64,000 bases of DNA. It comes from Prorocentrum cordatum (lineage: Eukaryota; Sar; Dinophyceae; Prorocentrales; Prorocentraceae). Numbering within the stretch: position 1 is the first letter of the stretch; each line of letters starts with the position of its first letter. The notes under the pieces are model-generated. The model did no database searches and was not told the DNA's origin. It saw only the letters and a list, made by a program, of their open reading frames with translations. Made by a program: the position numbers and the translations under genes. The stretch spans positions 169,573 to 233,572 of the forward strand of contig CAUYUJ010015754.1 of NCBI GenBank assembly GCA_963575745.1, written 5' to 3'. Shown one piece after another: positions 18,341 through 28,331 of this stretch.

Positions 18341-21300
18341 ATGGAACGCCAGAGGTCTGGGGCTTCTGGGGCGACCGGCAGGTTCCTGCCTCCTCTTGCC
18401 AGGGCGAGATGGGCACAGGCATGGCTGAGTCCCTCGCTCCAGTCAGGTCGATCTGTCGCGGTCCCGGGGCCCGAAGACGCCCAGCTCGAAGAACTCGAGA
18501 CGCCAAGGAGGAGGAGGAGGAGGAGGAGGAGGAGGAGGAGGCGGAGGAGGAGGCGGAGGAGGAGGAGAGCGAGGAGGAGGAGGAGGAGGAGGAGGAGGAG
18601 GAGGGAGGAGGAGGAGGAGGAGGAGGAGGAGGAGGAGGAGGAAGAGGGGAAGGAGGAGCCGCATTCCCCTCCCGCCTTCCGGCCGACCTGCAGGGCGGAA
18701 CCCGGCTCCGAGGGCGTCATTGGCGTCGGGGCGCAGCCCGCGGAGACGAGCAGGCCCCTCGCTAAGGCGTCGGTGTGGCTACGCCGGCGTCCGGGTGGGG
18801 GAGGCGAGCCACCCCGGGCCGATTTGCCCTGCTTGCCGCACGGAGGCGAGCTCGTACCGAGCAGAGGCTGGGGACCGATGCTCCGTGTGCGACGGGGCTG
18901 GAGCAGGCGGCTGGCTCCGCTATTGCGGGGGCTGCGACACGCGCCTCTGCCGGCGTTGCACACTGGACGCTCCGCGGTTTGCGATGGCCCCAGCCGCGAC
19001 GGCGGCCTCGGCAAGCGCAGCGCCTGCGGCCGCGGCACCAGGCAGCCTGCCCGGCCCGCCCTTGCCGGCAGGCACAGCGGCTGCCGCCCAGACTTCCGGC
19101 GGCTCGCCGGCCCCGGCGCCGCCGCCGCCGGGCAGCGCCCCCGGTCCTGCTGGGTCGCCGGCGCCGCCGCCGCCGGGACACGCGCCGGCGGCAGGCGCTG
19201 CCGCCGTCTTCGCCCTCCAGGACCTCACGGCCGCTTGCTGGGCAGGGCTCGGCGCCTGCGATCTCCTGGAGGAGTTTGCGCTGGACTGCCCCACGCTGCG
19301 GGTCGTCCCGCGGCAGGCCCGGGCAGCGGCCAGACAGGCCACCGAGGAGCTCTGCAAGGGGATCCTCCAGGCCCCGGCCGGGAGCGCGGAGGAGGGGCGC
19401 GCTTGGAAACTGCTGGCGCTGCGAGAGCGGCTGCTTTTCGCCGCCCCGCTCCGGCTGGACGCGAGGGGCCGACAGCGCGCGGCGGCGGAGACGCTGGACC
19501 GCGCGCAGCTGGTGCGCGAGCGCTGCTCCGCGCTGCTCCGCGGCGACTGGGCGACGCTCCTGGAGGCGGCCCGGAGCACGGCCCGAGGACTGGCCAAGGC
19601 GCGCCGCCAGGCAGGCGACGCGGGAGGCTGCGACGAGCGCTCCCTGGCGGACGAGGTCCTCCGAAAAGCTATGGCGGAGGAGTATTCCCGAGCTGCCGCC
19701 CTGCTGAGCAGCCCAGGACTCGCGCCACTCACGCCCGACACGGCACTGCAGCTGCAGGCGCTACTCCAGCCGCGCCCCGCCGCCGCGTTGCCGGCGGCGG
19801 CGCCGCCGCTGGCTGGGCTTCCGCCGCTCTCCCACGCAGGGCCTTGAAGAAAGCAGTGCAGGCGAGCCCCCGGGGCAGCGGGGCGGCGGCTGGCGGCGGG
19901 CGCTTCGAGCACTGGCGGGTCGTGCTCGCCCAGCCCGCGGCGCTGGCGGCCCTTTACGGCGTGTGCGACCGCCTGGCAGAGGGCCGGGTCCCAGAGAGCG
20001 CCGCCGCGGCCCTGGCGCTGGCGAAGCTCACACCGCTGCGAAAACCAGGCGGCGGGGTCCGTCCGATCGCCGCGCCGAGCATCTTGCGGCGGCTGGTGGG
20101 CCGCGCGCTGGTGGCCCCTCTGAAGGAAGGCTTGACCGAGGCACTGGGGAGACAGTAGTTTGCTGTGGGCGCTGCTGCGGGCACCGAGCTCTTGGCCCAC
20201 ACCGCGCGGGCTCTGGCAGAGGCGAACCCCGACTTGGTGTTAGTTGCGCTGGACGCCAAGAGCGCCTACTGCTCCGCCCACCGCGAGGCCTGCCTCCGCG
20301 GCCTGGAGGAGGTGGCACCGGAGCTGCTGCCCTACGCCAACCTCTACTGCTGCCGAGAGTCCCTGTACTACTTTTGGGACGCGGCCGGGGTCTGCCACCG
20401 CCTGCGAGCCACGAGCGGGGTAGACCAGGGGGACCCGCTGGCGCCGCTGCTCTTCGCTTGCGGGCTGCGCCCCCGCCTGCCGCCTGCCAGCCCTCGAAGA
20501 CGCTCTGCGGGGGGAGGCCCAGCGCCGGGGGCTGAACCCAGACGATGTGCACGTCCTCGCTTACCTGGATGATGTCGTCGTGCTGGCCCCCTCGGCGCTC
20601 GCGGGCGAGGTTCAGGCGGCGGCGCAAGAGGCGCTCGGCGGCTTGGGCTTGGAGCTGGAGCAGCGAAAGACGCAGGCCTGGTCTCCCGGGGCCGCCTGCC
20701 CTCCCGGGCTGGAGGAGCAGTGGCGCGCGGAAGGCCTGACCCTCGTGGGGGTGCCCCTGGGCGGGCCGCTGCCTCTTGGAGGGCTGCCGGACGAGAGCGA
20801 CGCGCGCCGGGTCGACCTCGGCGCGGCCGGCTACGCGGCGGCGCGCTGCGCGGAGACGGCAGGGCGAGCGGCGGAGCTACTGGCCAAGCTCGCGGCCCTC
20901 CCAGCAACGGCCTCGCCGCACCTGCCGGCCGCGCAGACGACGGGGCTACGGCTCCGACACTGCGGCGGCAGCAAGCTCGCGCACCTGCTGCGCACGAACA
21001 CCCCAGCAGCCTCCGAGGCGGCCGCCAGGGCCTACGACGACGCCCTGCTCGCGGCTTACGCGGCGCACGCCCGCCTCGACCCGCTGACGGAAACGCAGCG
21101 GGCGCACTGCCAGCTGCCGCTGCGGCTAGGCGGACGCGGCCTCCGCAGCCAGCGGCAGCTGGCGCCAGCGGCCTGGGCCGGCTCCTGGGCGCAGAACTTG
21201 CACGGGGTAAGGGGGCGCGCTGGGCTGGCTTGCCTGGGCGACTTAGACACCTACGCCCTGCCCCTGGCTGGAGCTCGCCGCGACGCTCTCGCCGGACTTG

Positions 21301-22359
21301 CCCGACTGCCTCCGCCGCCACCTCGCCCTGGCGCGGAAGCGGCCGACCTGCCCACCTGGCAGGAACTAGCGCAGGCGCCTCGCCGAAAGCTCCAAAAGGC
21401 CCTGACAGCAAGGATTGACAACAAAAACCACAACTCCTTGCTGCAGGCCTAGGGGCCAGAGGGGAGAGCTCTCCTACGCTCCTGCGGCGGGCCGCACTCG
21501 AGCCGGGCGCGGGCGCGCAGCGGCTCGACGACGCGGACTACTACAGCACCGCGCGGACGCTCCTTGGCCAGGCCGCAGCCCCGCCCGGCGCCACCTGCTG
21601 CAACGCCGCCCGGACTGGCGAGCGGGCTGGCCAGCTGTGCGGGGAGCCGCTGGACAGCCGAGCGCACCACGCCTGGGGCTGCGCTCGCGGAGGCGGGCTC
21701 AAGGCGCGGAGCAGGGGCCTGGGGCGCGCTTGGGCCCGTATCCACGCGGAGTGCGGGTTCCACGTTGAGCGCCGAACCCACGTCCCGGCCTGGGACCGCT
21801 GGCGCTGGACCTGCCCGCGCTGCAACCAGGGCGGGACGACGGCGGACCGGCCGGCGGGCCCGTGCGCCACCTGCGGGGCCGGGCTGCGCGCGGAGCGGCA
21901 AGAGGCCATCCTCGACATCGAGGTACAGCGGGCTGACTGCCCCCGCTTGTACTTCGACGTGACGGTGCGCTATTGCGTGCCAGGGGGCGCCGACGGCCTG
22001 GCAGCGGCGGCAGGACGCAACGGCGCGGTCAACGCCGCGGCGGAGGCCGAGGAGTGCCGCCGCTACCCGCCGGGCCGGACCCCGTGGGGCATGGTGCCCC
22101 TGGCGCTCGAGACCGGAGGGCGGCGCGGGCTGGCAGCCCTCCGGCACCTCCGCGAGCTGGCCCGCGGGGAGGCGGCCCTCTTGGGCGACGACGAGGCCGC
22201 CCCGGCAGTCGCTGGCGCCCTGCAGGGCCCGGTGGGGCCGGGAGCTCATGCAGCGCGGTCCTCCACCGGGCCACCGCCCGCCAGCTCAGGACGGCGCTGG
22301 GCGCGGACAGCGCCGGCGCCGGGCGGGCGGCCGAGCTCCGGGCGGCTGCGGCGGCCTAG
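18341..22359 (+). pseudogene. Decayed non-LTR retrotransposon (LINE-like) with reverse transcriptase
   Basis: In order: a GGA-array-containing leader; a conserved block GVRVGEASHPGP at 18,786-18,821 followed by a Cys-rich finger (CPAC...CSVC...YCGGC...CRRC, to about 18,960); an Ala-rich linker; reverse transcriptase with LRKPGGGVRPIA near 20,040, DAKSAY near 20,255, QGDPLAPLLFA near 20,430 and YLDDVV near 20,560; a thumb-like domain (RLGGRGL near 21,125); a C-terminal finger CGEPLDSRAHHAWGC near 21,640; and a segment with ILDIEV, YFDVTVRY and RRYP (21,905-22,075) compatible with a restriction-like nuclease. No AP-type endonuclease is seen. Lesions: frame shifts near 19,830, 20,475, about 21,500 and 22,240, and TAG at 20,156-20,158 and 21,450-21,452. 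True ends are not visible. Confidence 0.82.
18508..18650. repeat. GGA/GGC array within the LINE leader
   Basis: Purine-only stretch encoding poly-Glu/Gly, poly-Arg or nothing depending on the frame. It may be a later expansion inside the element. Confidence 0.9.
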
Positions 22360-22496
22360 CCGGGCGGGAGCTGGACCAGCCGCCGGCCGCTGCTCGCGTT
22401 CGCCGACCGGGAGAAGTACCTTGTCGCCGCGCTCCCCGTGGAGTTCAGGGAGAGTGTGGGCGCGGGACAGACTGTGTCCGCCGCTCGAGGAGGAGA

Positions 22497-22552
22497 GAGC
22501 AGGAGGAGGAGGAGGAGGAGGAGGAGGAGGAGGAGGAGGAGGAGGAGGAAGA
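22497..22552. repeat. GGA array after the LINE
   Basis: About 17 GGA units, 140 bases beyond the last LINE-like codon. A second array, TCC, lies at 22,776-22,848. Confidence 0.9.
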
Positions 22553-22889
22553 GGAAGCATCTCGGGGAGCATTGCCCTCCCAGGACGCCCCCTGGGTGCA
22601 GCCCTTTGGCCCGCCGCGGCCGGCCACCGCCGGCGCCCCATCTGGGGCCGCGGGCGGCGCGGCCGCGCGGGCGCGCCGCGCCGCGGGGCTGCTCGTGCGG
22701 GGGCGCCTGCGGCCGGCCTCCGCCCACGCGCGGGCCGGCGAGGGGGCCGGCGGCGGCGCAGGCCAGGAGTGTCGAACCACCGCCCTCCTCCTCCTCCTCC
22801 TCCTCCTCACTCCTCCTCCTCCTCCTCCTCCTCCTCCTCCTCCTCCTGGCGGCGGCGCCGGGGGCCTCCGAGGCGGGGCGAAGCTAAAT

Positions 22890-23032
22890 AAAGCGACGCG
22901 AAGATCGGGGCAACATCGGCTCGGGAGAGCCCGAAGTCTCTGAGAATCGGCGGGCTTGGAGGATGTAGCGGGCGCCGCGGCCGCTCCAGAGCGTTCCGGA
23001 ACGCTCTGGAGCGCTCCGGAACGCTATGGAGC
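22890..23032 (-). mobile_element. Family M element, copy 1, with a 30-bp perfect palindrome
   Basis: Reverse complement of the segment at 25.9 kb (shared CTCTGAGAATC, GGAGGATG, GCGGGCGCC). The bases 22,983-23,012 read GCTCCAGAGCGTTCC followed by its exact complement. Confidence 0.7.
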
Positions 23033-23035
23033 CTC

Positions 23036-23246
23036 CGATCGGGGGAACGTAAGACTCGGGTAAGCCGGAGCTCGGGTTTGCCGGCGTTTTTTTGGCGAGC
23101 GCGTCCTGGATTTTTTGGCGGTCCGGTTTTCGTGGGATGTCTGCAGCGGGAGCTCGCGTCAAGTTTCAGAGTGCGCCTCGTCATTTTTATGATGGCCCCG
23201 TCGGGCCAACCCGAGTCCCTCGTACCCGAGTCTTACGTCTCCCCGA
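23036..23246 (+). mobile_element. Family G TIR element, copy 3 (intact)
   Basis: Ends GGGGGAACGTAAGACTCGGG and CCCGAGTCTTACGTCTCCCC. At CAACCCGAGTCCC it preserves the site into which family E inserted in the 12.9-kb copy. Confidence 0.85.
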
Positions 23247-23275
23247 TCCGAGGCGAGACGAAGCTAAAATGGCAC

Positions 23276-23454
23276 ACAGTCAACCCGCAATGGTTAGGGA
23301 TGGGCGGCCTTCCCCAAGGCCAACCTTGCATCCTTGCCTCCTCGGCCCGTCCTTGGCCGCTTTCGTTGGCCGCGCCCCGCTCGAAAAGCTTCGGAAGAGC
23401 CTTCCAAGGCCCTTGCATCCTAATCGTGCGTCCTTTGTGATGCGGGTTGACTGT
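23276..23454 (+). mobile_element. Family K TIR element, copy 1
   Basis: Perfect 14-bp TIR: ACAGTCAACCCGCA at the left, TGCGGGTTGACTGT at the right. The interior repeats CCTTGCATCC and CCGTCCTTGGCC. Confidence 0.85.
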
Positions 23455-23489
23455 ACGTCGAAGAAGGGACTACTGCATGCACATGATTT

Positions 23490-23640
23490 CTCGGCGGTCC
23501 GCGCGGATTTCTTTGATCGGCGCTGCCCCCCCCCCCCCTGGCGGTGCCTCTGGCGCCGCCCCTGGCGCGCTCCGCGCGCCAGGGAGGGGGGCCCAGCGTG
23601 GATCCCACAAATCCGTACGGACCGTCAGCAGTACAGTCAA
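23490..23640 (+). mobile_element. Family C hairpin element, copy 6
   Basis: Arms GGTCCGCGCGGATTTCTTTG and CAAATCCGTACGGACCGTC. A 14-base C run lies in the left loop. Confidence 0.8.
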
Positions 23641-23814
23641 AATTGATACAGTTGGGGCGGTGAAGAAAAACCCTTTTCGTTTGGAAGGGGCTCCGTGTTC
23701 CTTAGTTGTTTTACCGTTTGCCTTAGGTTTACCTTCGGTTTTCGATCGGAAATCGAAGTTCAAGATAACGAAAACAGGGGCCTCGTTCCTTATTTAGGGT
23801 TCCTTGGGTCAAAG

Positions 23815-23975
23815 CCCCGACTGTAGTACGGACGCGCGGATGTCCTTAGGGTACCTTGCGTCCTTGCCTCGGCGTTTCCGGGCGCTGGCAATTCGCCGCC
23901 CGAAAGTGCCATTTTCGGCGTCCAAGGCCCTTGCGCCCGTACCGCACGTCCTTACAAAAAGGTTTCGACTGTAAT
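23815..23975 (+). mobile_element. Family K element, copy 2 (degraded)
   Basis: Shares TACCTTGCGTCCTTGCCTCG and CCAAGGCCCTTGCG with other K copies. The ACTGTA ends are still visible on both sides but the rest of the TIR is worn. Confidence 0.55.
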
Positions 23976-24182
23976 CTTTCTGCACTTTTGTGTTCCTTCC
24001 GATCGAAAGCGGCATAGAACTACTCTGAGGCCCTGGCGGGCCATTCTTCTTCACACCGGCCGTGCTTCCGCCCGGCTTCGGGCCCCGGGGACCTCGCGAC
24101 ATCGACCTGGCTCGAGGGATGGCGTCTAGGGCGCTCAGGTCTTGATTTATCTAATCGCTTCGCTCATTCCGCTTGCCCAGGA

Positions 24183-24320
24183 GCGCTGTTTGGGGCCTCT
24201 TGGGGCCGTCTTGGGGGCTTCTTGGGGGCTTCTTGGGAGCGTCTTGGGGCTCCTCGGCGGCGTATTGGGCTCCCCTGGGGCCTCTTGGGGGGCTCTTGGG
24301 GGCCCCTTGGGGCGGGAGGG
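24183..24320. repeat. Imperfect CTTGGGGGC minisatellite
   Basis: More than ten variants of CTTGGGG(G)C(C/T)T. No coding evidence. Confidence 0.8.
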
Positions 24321-24577
24321 GGGGTAGTCGTTGGCAGCCCCCTGGCGTCTGGGGCTCAGGTCTTGATTTCTTTTACCCCGCTGCCGTTTTTTGGGCGTCG
24401 CCGGATCTCGGGGGGCGGTGAAGCGTTCTGGCGTCGCGTGCCGCGCCGCGGGTCCTGGCCTACCACGCTTCGGCTCGGCGCGGCACGCCAGCCGCGCCCC
24501 CGGCCCCCAGGCGTCCACGTCCCCAGCTCCTCCCGGCCTGCCGCCCCGCGGAGCGGAGCGACACGTCATCCGCTGTC

Positions 24578-24672
24578 GTCTCGGATCAGCGCGGGGCCTC
24601 CCTGGCGGCGCTTCTGGCGGAGCCCCTGGCGCGCTCCGCGTCGGGGTCCAGCGCCGATCCGAGAAGTCTGCC
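24578..24672 (+). mobile_element. Family C hairpin element, copy 7 (short)
   Basis: GTCTCGGATCAGCGCGGGGC at the left and CAGCGCCGATCCGAGAAG at the right. The outermost arms are missing. Confidence 0.65.
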
Positions 24673-24692
24673 TGGGGCTCCGGGAGCTTGTC

Positions 24693-24845
24693 AGGAGGGG
24701 AAGCAAAAATACAGACACAATGAATCGCCGATTCCCCCAGGAAGTCTGGGAACATCTGGGAGGTGGGGGGGAAGACAACAGCCCAGAAAATATAGGAAAG
24801 CATGGGGAACCCTGTCATTTGTGTGTATTCATTTGTGTGCCCCTT
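24693..24845 (+). mobile_element. Family O TIR element, copy 1
   Basis: Starts near CAGGAGGGGAAGCAAAAATA and ends GTGTGTATTCATTTG; CAGACACAAT is in the left arm. It aligns with 40,833-40,972. Confidence 0.7.
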
Positions 24846-24942
24846 GTTCTAGTTGTCAGTTTCTGCTCCTCTGGAGGCGGCGCCGAGGCCGGCCGAGGGC
24901 CCGAGGCCGAGCAGGACCTCGGGAGAGGGGGCAGAGGTGCCC

Positions 24943-25275
24943 TTGGCATCGCTCGGACGTGTGGATTTTTCCTCGGCGGGAACCACCGAGGACCATCCTG
25001 GACCATCGAGCAAAGAAAAACAAAAAAACTCACGATTCTCTGCGAGAACCATCGAGGACCATCCTGGACCATCGAGCAAGGAAAAACAAAAACACTCACG
25101 ATTCTCTGCGAGAACCATCGAGGACCATCCTGGACCATCGAGCAAGGAAAAACAAAAACACTCACGATTCTCGGCGAGAACCACCGAGGACCATCCTGGA
25201 CCATCGAGCAAAGAAAAACAAAAACACTCACGAAACCGAGCAAGGCACGGGACATGGACGTCCGAGCGACGGCAA
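24943..25275 (+). mobile_element. Family B TIR element, copy 5, expanded by a 66-bp tandem array
   Basis: Ends TTGGCATCGCTCGGACGT and GACGTCCGAGCGACGGC. Units start at 24,981, 25,047, 25,113 and 25,179, a constant 66 bases, each with AACCAYCGAGGACCATCCTG and a CACGATTCTC tail. All frames stay in register because 66 is divisible by 3. Confidence 0.92.
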
Positions 25276-25433
25276 GCGTCGATTCCACGCGCCGCCACGG
25301 GAAAGCCCGCCAGCGTGCTGCGCCGTTGCTCATGCCTGGAAGCCGGGTGCTTCTTCAGCAGTACAAGACGCTGACGGGCTCTCCGCTCGGGCCGGACGAA
25401 GGGGGGGGATTGGGAAAGGGGGGGGTGCGAAAT

Positions 25434-25550
25434 TAGCTGCATGCAGCTGGGCTTGGCCTCACCGAGGGGCCCATTCCTCGATACATAAGCGCCTCCGGCG
25501 CCGGGAGGCGCCGGGAAAATCAGCTACGTGAGCTGATTCTCAAACCTCCC
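25434..25550. repeat. Segment with stacked small palindromes
   Basis: GCTGCATGCAGC near 25,437, GGCGCC words near 25,495-25,515, and AATCAGCT-ACGTG-AGCTGATT near 25,519-25,539. Possibly a short hairpin element with one copy here. Confidence 0.6.
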
Positions 25551-25606
25551 CTTTGCTATCCCCCCTTTCGCCCGACCCGATCCACGGCAGCGTGTTACCG
25601 ATACTG

Positions 25607-25797
25607 TTAAGTCGGGCCTGTCCCCCTACAGGGGGATTGTCGACGGACCAAAAAAATACCCCCAAAATAATCCAAAAATAGTACAAAAATAGTCAGGGGA
25701 CTATTTTTCAGTATTTTTTGCCTTTTTGGGGGTATTCTTGGGGTATTTTTTATTGTTCGTCGAAAATCCCCCTGTATGGGGGACACGCCCGACATAA
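25607..25797 (+). mobile_element. Family F TIR element (hAT-like), copy 2, with perfect 8-bp duplication
   Basis: A 191-bp element from TTAAGTCGGGCCTGTCCCCC to CGCCCGACATAA. CGATACTG flanks it exactly (25,599-25,606 and 25,798-25,805). Confidence 0.93.
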
Positions 25798-25799
25798 CG

Positions 25800-26005
25800 A
25801 TACTGCTCTTGCTCCCCCCTCTGAGGACCCACATCATGAAGAAAAGGGCGCCCTGATCGGACGGGGCCAGGACGAGGATGCGCCCGTTCAGAGCATTCCG
25901 GAACACTCTGAGAAGACCGCGGCGCCCGCGGCATCCTCCAGAACCGCTGGATCTCAGAGATTCTCGATTTATCGTCGCCCGATGTTATCCTCGTCCTGGC
26001 TTCGT
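25800..26005 (+). mobile_element. Family M element, copy 2
   Basis: Shares GGACGAGGATGC, AGAGCATTCCGGAACACTCT and GGATCTCAGAGATTCTCGA with the copies at 22.9 and 42.9 kb. Limits approximate. Confidence 0.65.
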
Positions 26006-26757
26006 CTTGCCTGAGGGAACGTGTGTCTTCCGATCTTCTCCGCCTCCAGGGGTCTCTCGCGAAGCCCCCCCCCCCCACGTGACCGCCGGCCAAGCGTCGG
26101 CGTCACCGCAGCATCCCAGTACTGTGTGTCCCCCCCCCCCCCGGCCCCCCCAGGGACGACGCGCGAGCTGAGAAATCTTGCGGTATAAGCTCCGACACAG
26201 CAGTTATGTTGGCCTCTTGGGGCCGCCCCATCGGATGCTCCCGAAGGGGTCAAGAGGCTCAGAATAATGGCTAAATCTTGTCCTTTGGGGGCCACCTTTG
26301 GACACGCAGGAAGCGTAGATTCCCAGCCACGCCGTCGATGCCTCTGGAGATCGTGCGACGAGGCGCTTTCTGGCCATACCGTTCGGGAAACTATCTTCTA
26401 CAAGACGGTTCTATTAGATGCTCGGGTCGGCTTCACGCCTCCAGGGAGGACGCATAGTACCAGGAGGAGGGGGAGGAGGAGGAGGAGGAGGAGGAGGAGG
26501 AGGAGTCCTCTGGATCGCGCTGTGTCGCCAGATGCAGCGTGCGCCATGTCCTGGTTCGTCCCAAGAAGGCCCAGGAGAGAGGCCTCGCTCTCCAGGAGCG
26601 GGCCCCTGTGGTGCAGGGCCCCCGGGCGCACGGCCACGGCGGGGCAGTAAGCGTGGTGGGATCGAGAGGATTGCAGGAAACTGGCTCGAAAGGGGCCCCA
26701 AAAAGGCCCCCAGAAGTGTACGTTGTTCCGCCCTGCGCTTCTTGCCCTCCCCGGGGG
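26006..26757. other. No gene assigned; includes a GGA array
   Basis: C runs near 26,070 and 26,132 and a GGA array at about 26,460-26,506. Short ORFs run through it in several frames without domains. Confidence 0.5.
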
Positions 26758-26972
26758 ATCGTTTCGATTCCTCCGATTCGGTTCGATCCAATTTCGATGG
26801 CTTCCGATTTCGATTCCATTCGACTTGGGATTCCGGTTTGGGTTCCGATTTCTCACTGGTAGCGTGCTAGCCTGCCGATTTCCGCCGATCCGACTTCTCC
26901 CGGCTCGGCTGCCGATTTCCGCCGACCCGATTTCTTTCGATCGCCGACCCGACTTATCGATTCGATCCCGCA
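26758..26972 (+). repeat. Family I dispersed repeat, copy 3
   Basis: ATCGTTTCGATTCCTCCGAT at the left, CTGCCGATTTCCGCCGA twice, and TATCGATTCGATC at the right. Confidence 0.82.
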
Positions 26973-26999
26973 GCATCTGAGGACTGCAAGAAGGACTGC

Positions 27000-27110
27000 A
27001 ACAAAAACTAAGGATTGCAAAATACCTAGTTTTTTTTCCAAAACCCTAGGTTTTTTGCAATCCTAGGTTTTTTTTTTTTGCAATCCTAGGTTTGTTTGCA
27101 ATCCTTCCCC
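27000..27110. repeat. Short tandem and inverted units of GCAATCCTAGG plus T runs
   Basis: Three direct copies of TTGCAATCC(TAGGTTT) at 27,050-27,105, with inverted relatives AGGATTGCAAAATACCTAG just upstream. Confidence 0.8.
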
Positions 27111-27282
27111 GAAGGACTCGCTTCCTTGCGGGAGCCCCCCCCCCCCAGCCAGAGCACCCCGGCGGGGGCCGAGAGCGGCGGCACACCGACGCCCCGATCT
27201 GTAGGTCGGGCATGTCTTCCTCCAGGCGGATGTTGGACGAAAAGTCTAAATGTTTCAGAACTACCTCCCAAATAATCAAAGA

Positions 27283-27465
27283 TACTCCAGATTTCGTAAT
27301 AAAGGGAGGGGGTCTCATTTCGGGGGGGGGTCTCTTCCAGGCTATCTTGGAGGGCCTGGGGGGTCTGGGGACGATGTTTTGGATGGTTCTCCCACGGGGG
27401 AGGTCTGAAATGGCTTGTCTTGGAGGGTCCAGACCCCCTCCCTTTTTTTACGAAATCTGGAGTAC
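27283..27465 (+). mobile_element. Family H TIR element, copy 2, between 22-bp direct repeats
   Basis: TIRs TACTCCAGATTTCGTAATAA and TACGAAATCTGGAGTA. Bases 27,263-27,284 and 27,464-27,485 are the same 22-mer except for one base, much longer than usual target duplications. Confidence 0.88.
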
Positions 27466-27667
27466 CTCCCAAAGAATCAAAGATAGTCCCAAAATCGTCC
27501 CCATATTATGTGTTGGCTATTTTGGATGTCCCGCCTGTCGAGGGGCGCCCCGACTTGAACCCACCCGATCTGCAGCTTCTTGCGCCCAGGGGTGTGGCCC
27601 ACGCCGACGTCCGCAGGCCAGAGTCGCAGGCGATGTGTCCCCCCTTCGTCCCCGACTTTGGGAGAAG

Positions 27668-27842
27668 AAACAGCCAATAAAAAACATAAACGTTTGGCGC
27701 TCCGCGCGGATTTCATGGATCCGCGCTGGGGCCCCCCGGCGGCGCCTCCGGCGCCGCTCCTGGCGCGCTCCGCGCGCCAGGGAGGGCCAAGAAACCCGCG
27801 CGGAGCGCCAAAAGTTTCTGTTTATGGAGTTTTTTTTATAGA
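27668..27842 (+). mobile_element. Family C hairpin element, copy 8 (long form)
   Basis: Outer AACATAAACGTTTGGCGCTC and GCGCCAAAAGTTTCTGTTTA; the inner palindrome is GGCGCCTCCGGCGCC. A T-rich tract ending TATAG follows. Confidence 0.88.
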
Positions 27843-28137
27843 GTTCTGTTTGGAGAAGGGAGGGAACCTTGGGATAAACCCCCAGGGGGCTGTTCGAACG
27901 CACCCCGTATCGAGGATGGAGGCCTCCCCCCATCGCATATCCCAGGATTGGGCCTCAGATTCCTGGTCCAGTCGAGGGCCTCCAAGAGCCTGGGACAGGG
28001 GTCGACAGATCCCCTGTTATAGAGCTCGGCGAGCGGAAGCCCTGCTGCCCCAAATTGGCTTCAACCTGTGGGGGTGGGCCACGGTCCCGAGGCCAAGTTG
28101 CCCTGAGGATCCACATCGGCGGTTTACTTTTTCATTG

Positions 28138-28331
28138 TTTACCAGACCACCCCATTCCAAACTCCAAACCGAAGGTCCCAGAACCCCCTCCCCCTCCCAC
28201 AAATGTTTGGTTTTGGAGCGCACGGGTTCTGTTGTGTTTTCCCGGTGGTTCGAAATGTCCCCCCACTGGAAATTTACAGGCCCAGCGGCGACTTCGGGTT
28301 GGGTTGGTGTGGTTTGGCGGGTACGTAGTCA
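28138..28331 (+). mobile_element. Family A TIR element, copy 3
   Basis: TTTACCAGACCACCCCATTC at the left and CTTCGGGTTGGGTTGG at the right. Longer and more diverged than copies 1 and 2. Confidence 0.72.

Noticed and set aside
18341-18765. ORFs of poly-Arg, poly-Glu or poly-Gly at the GGA array, possibly a nuclear or acidic protein
   Set aside because: Every frame across a GGA array is open; the residues reflect only the repeat.
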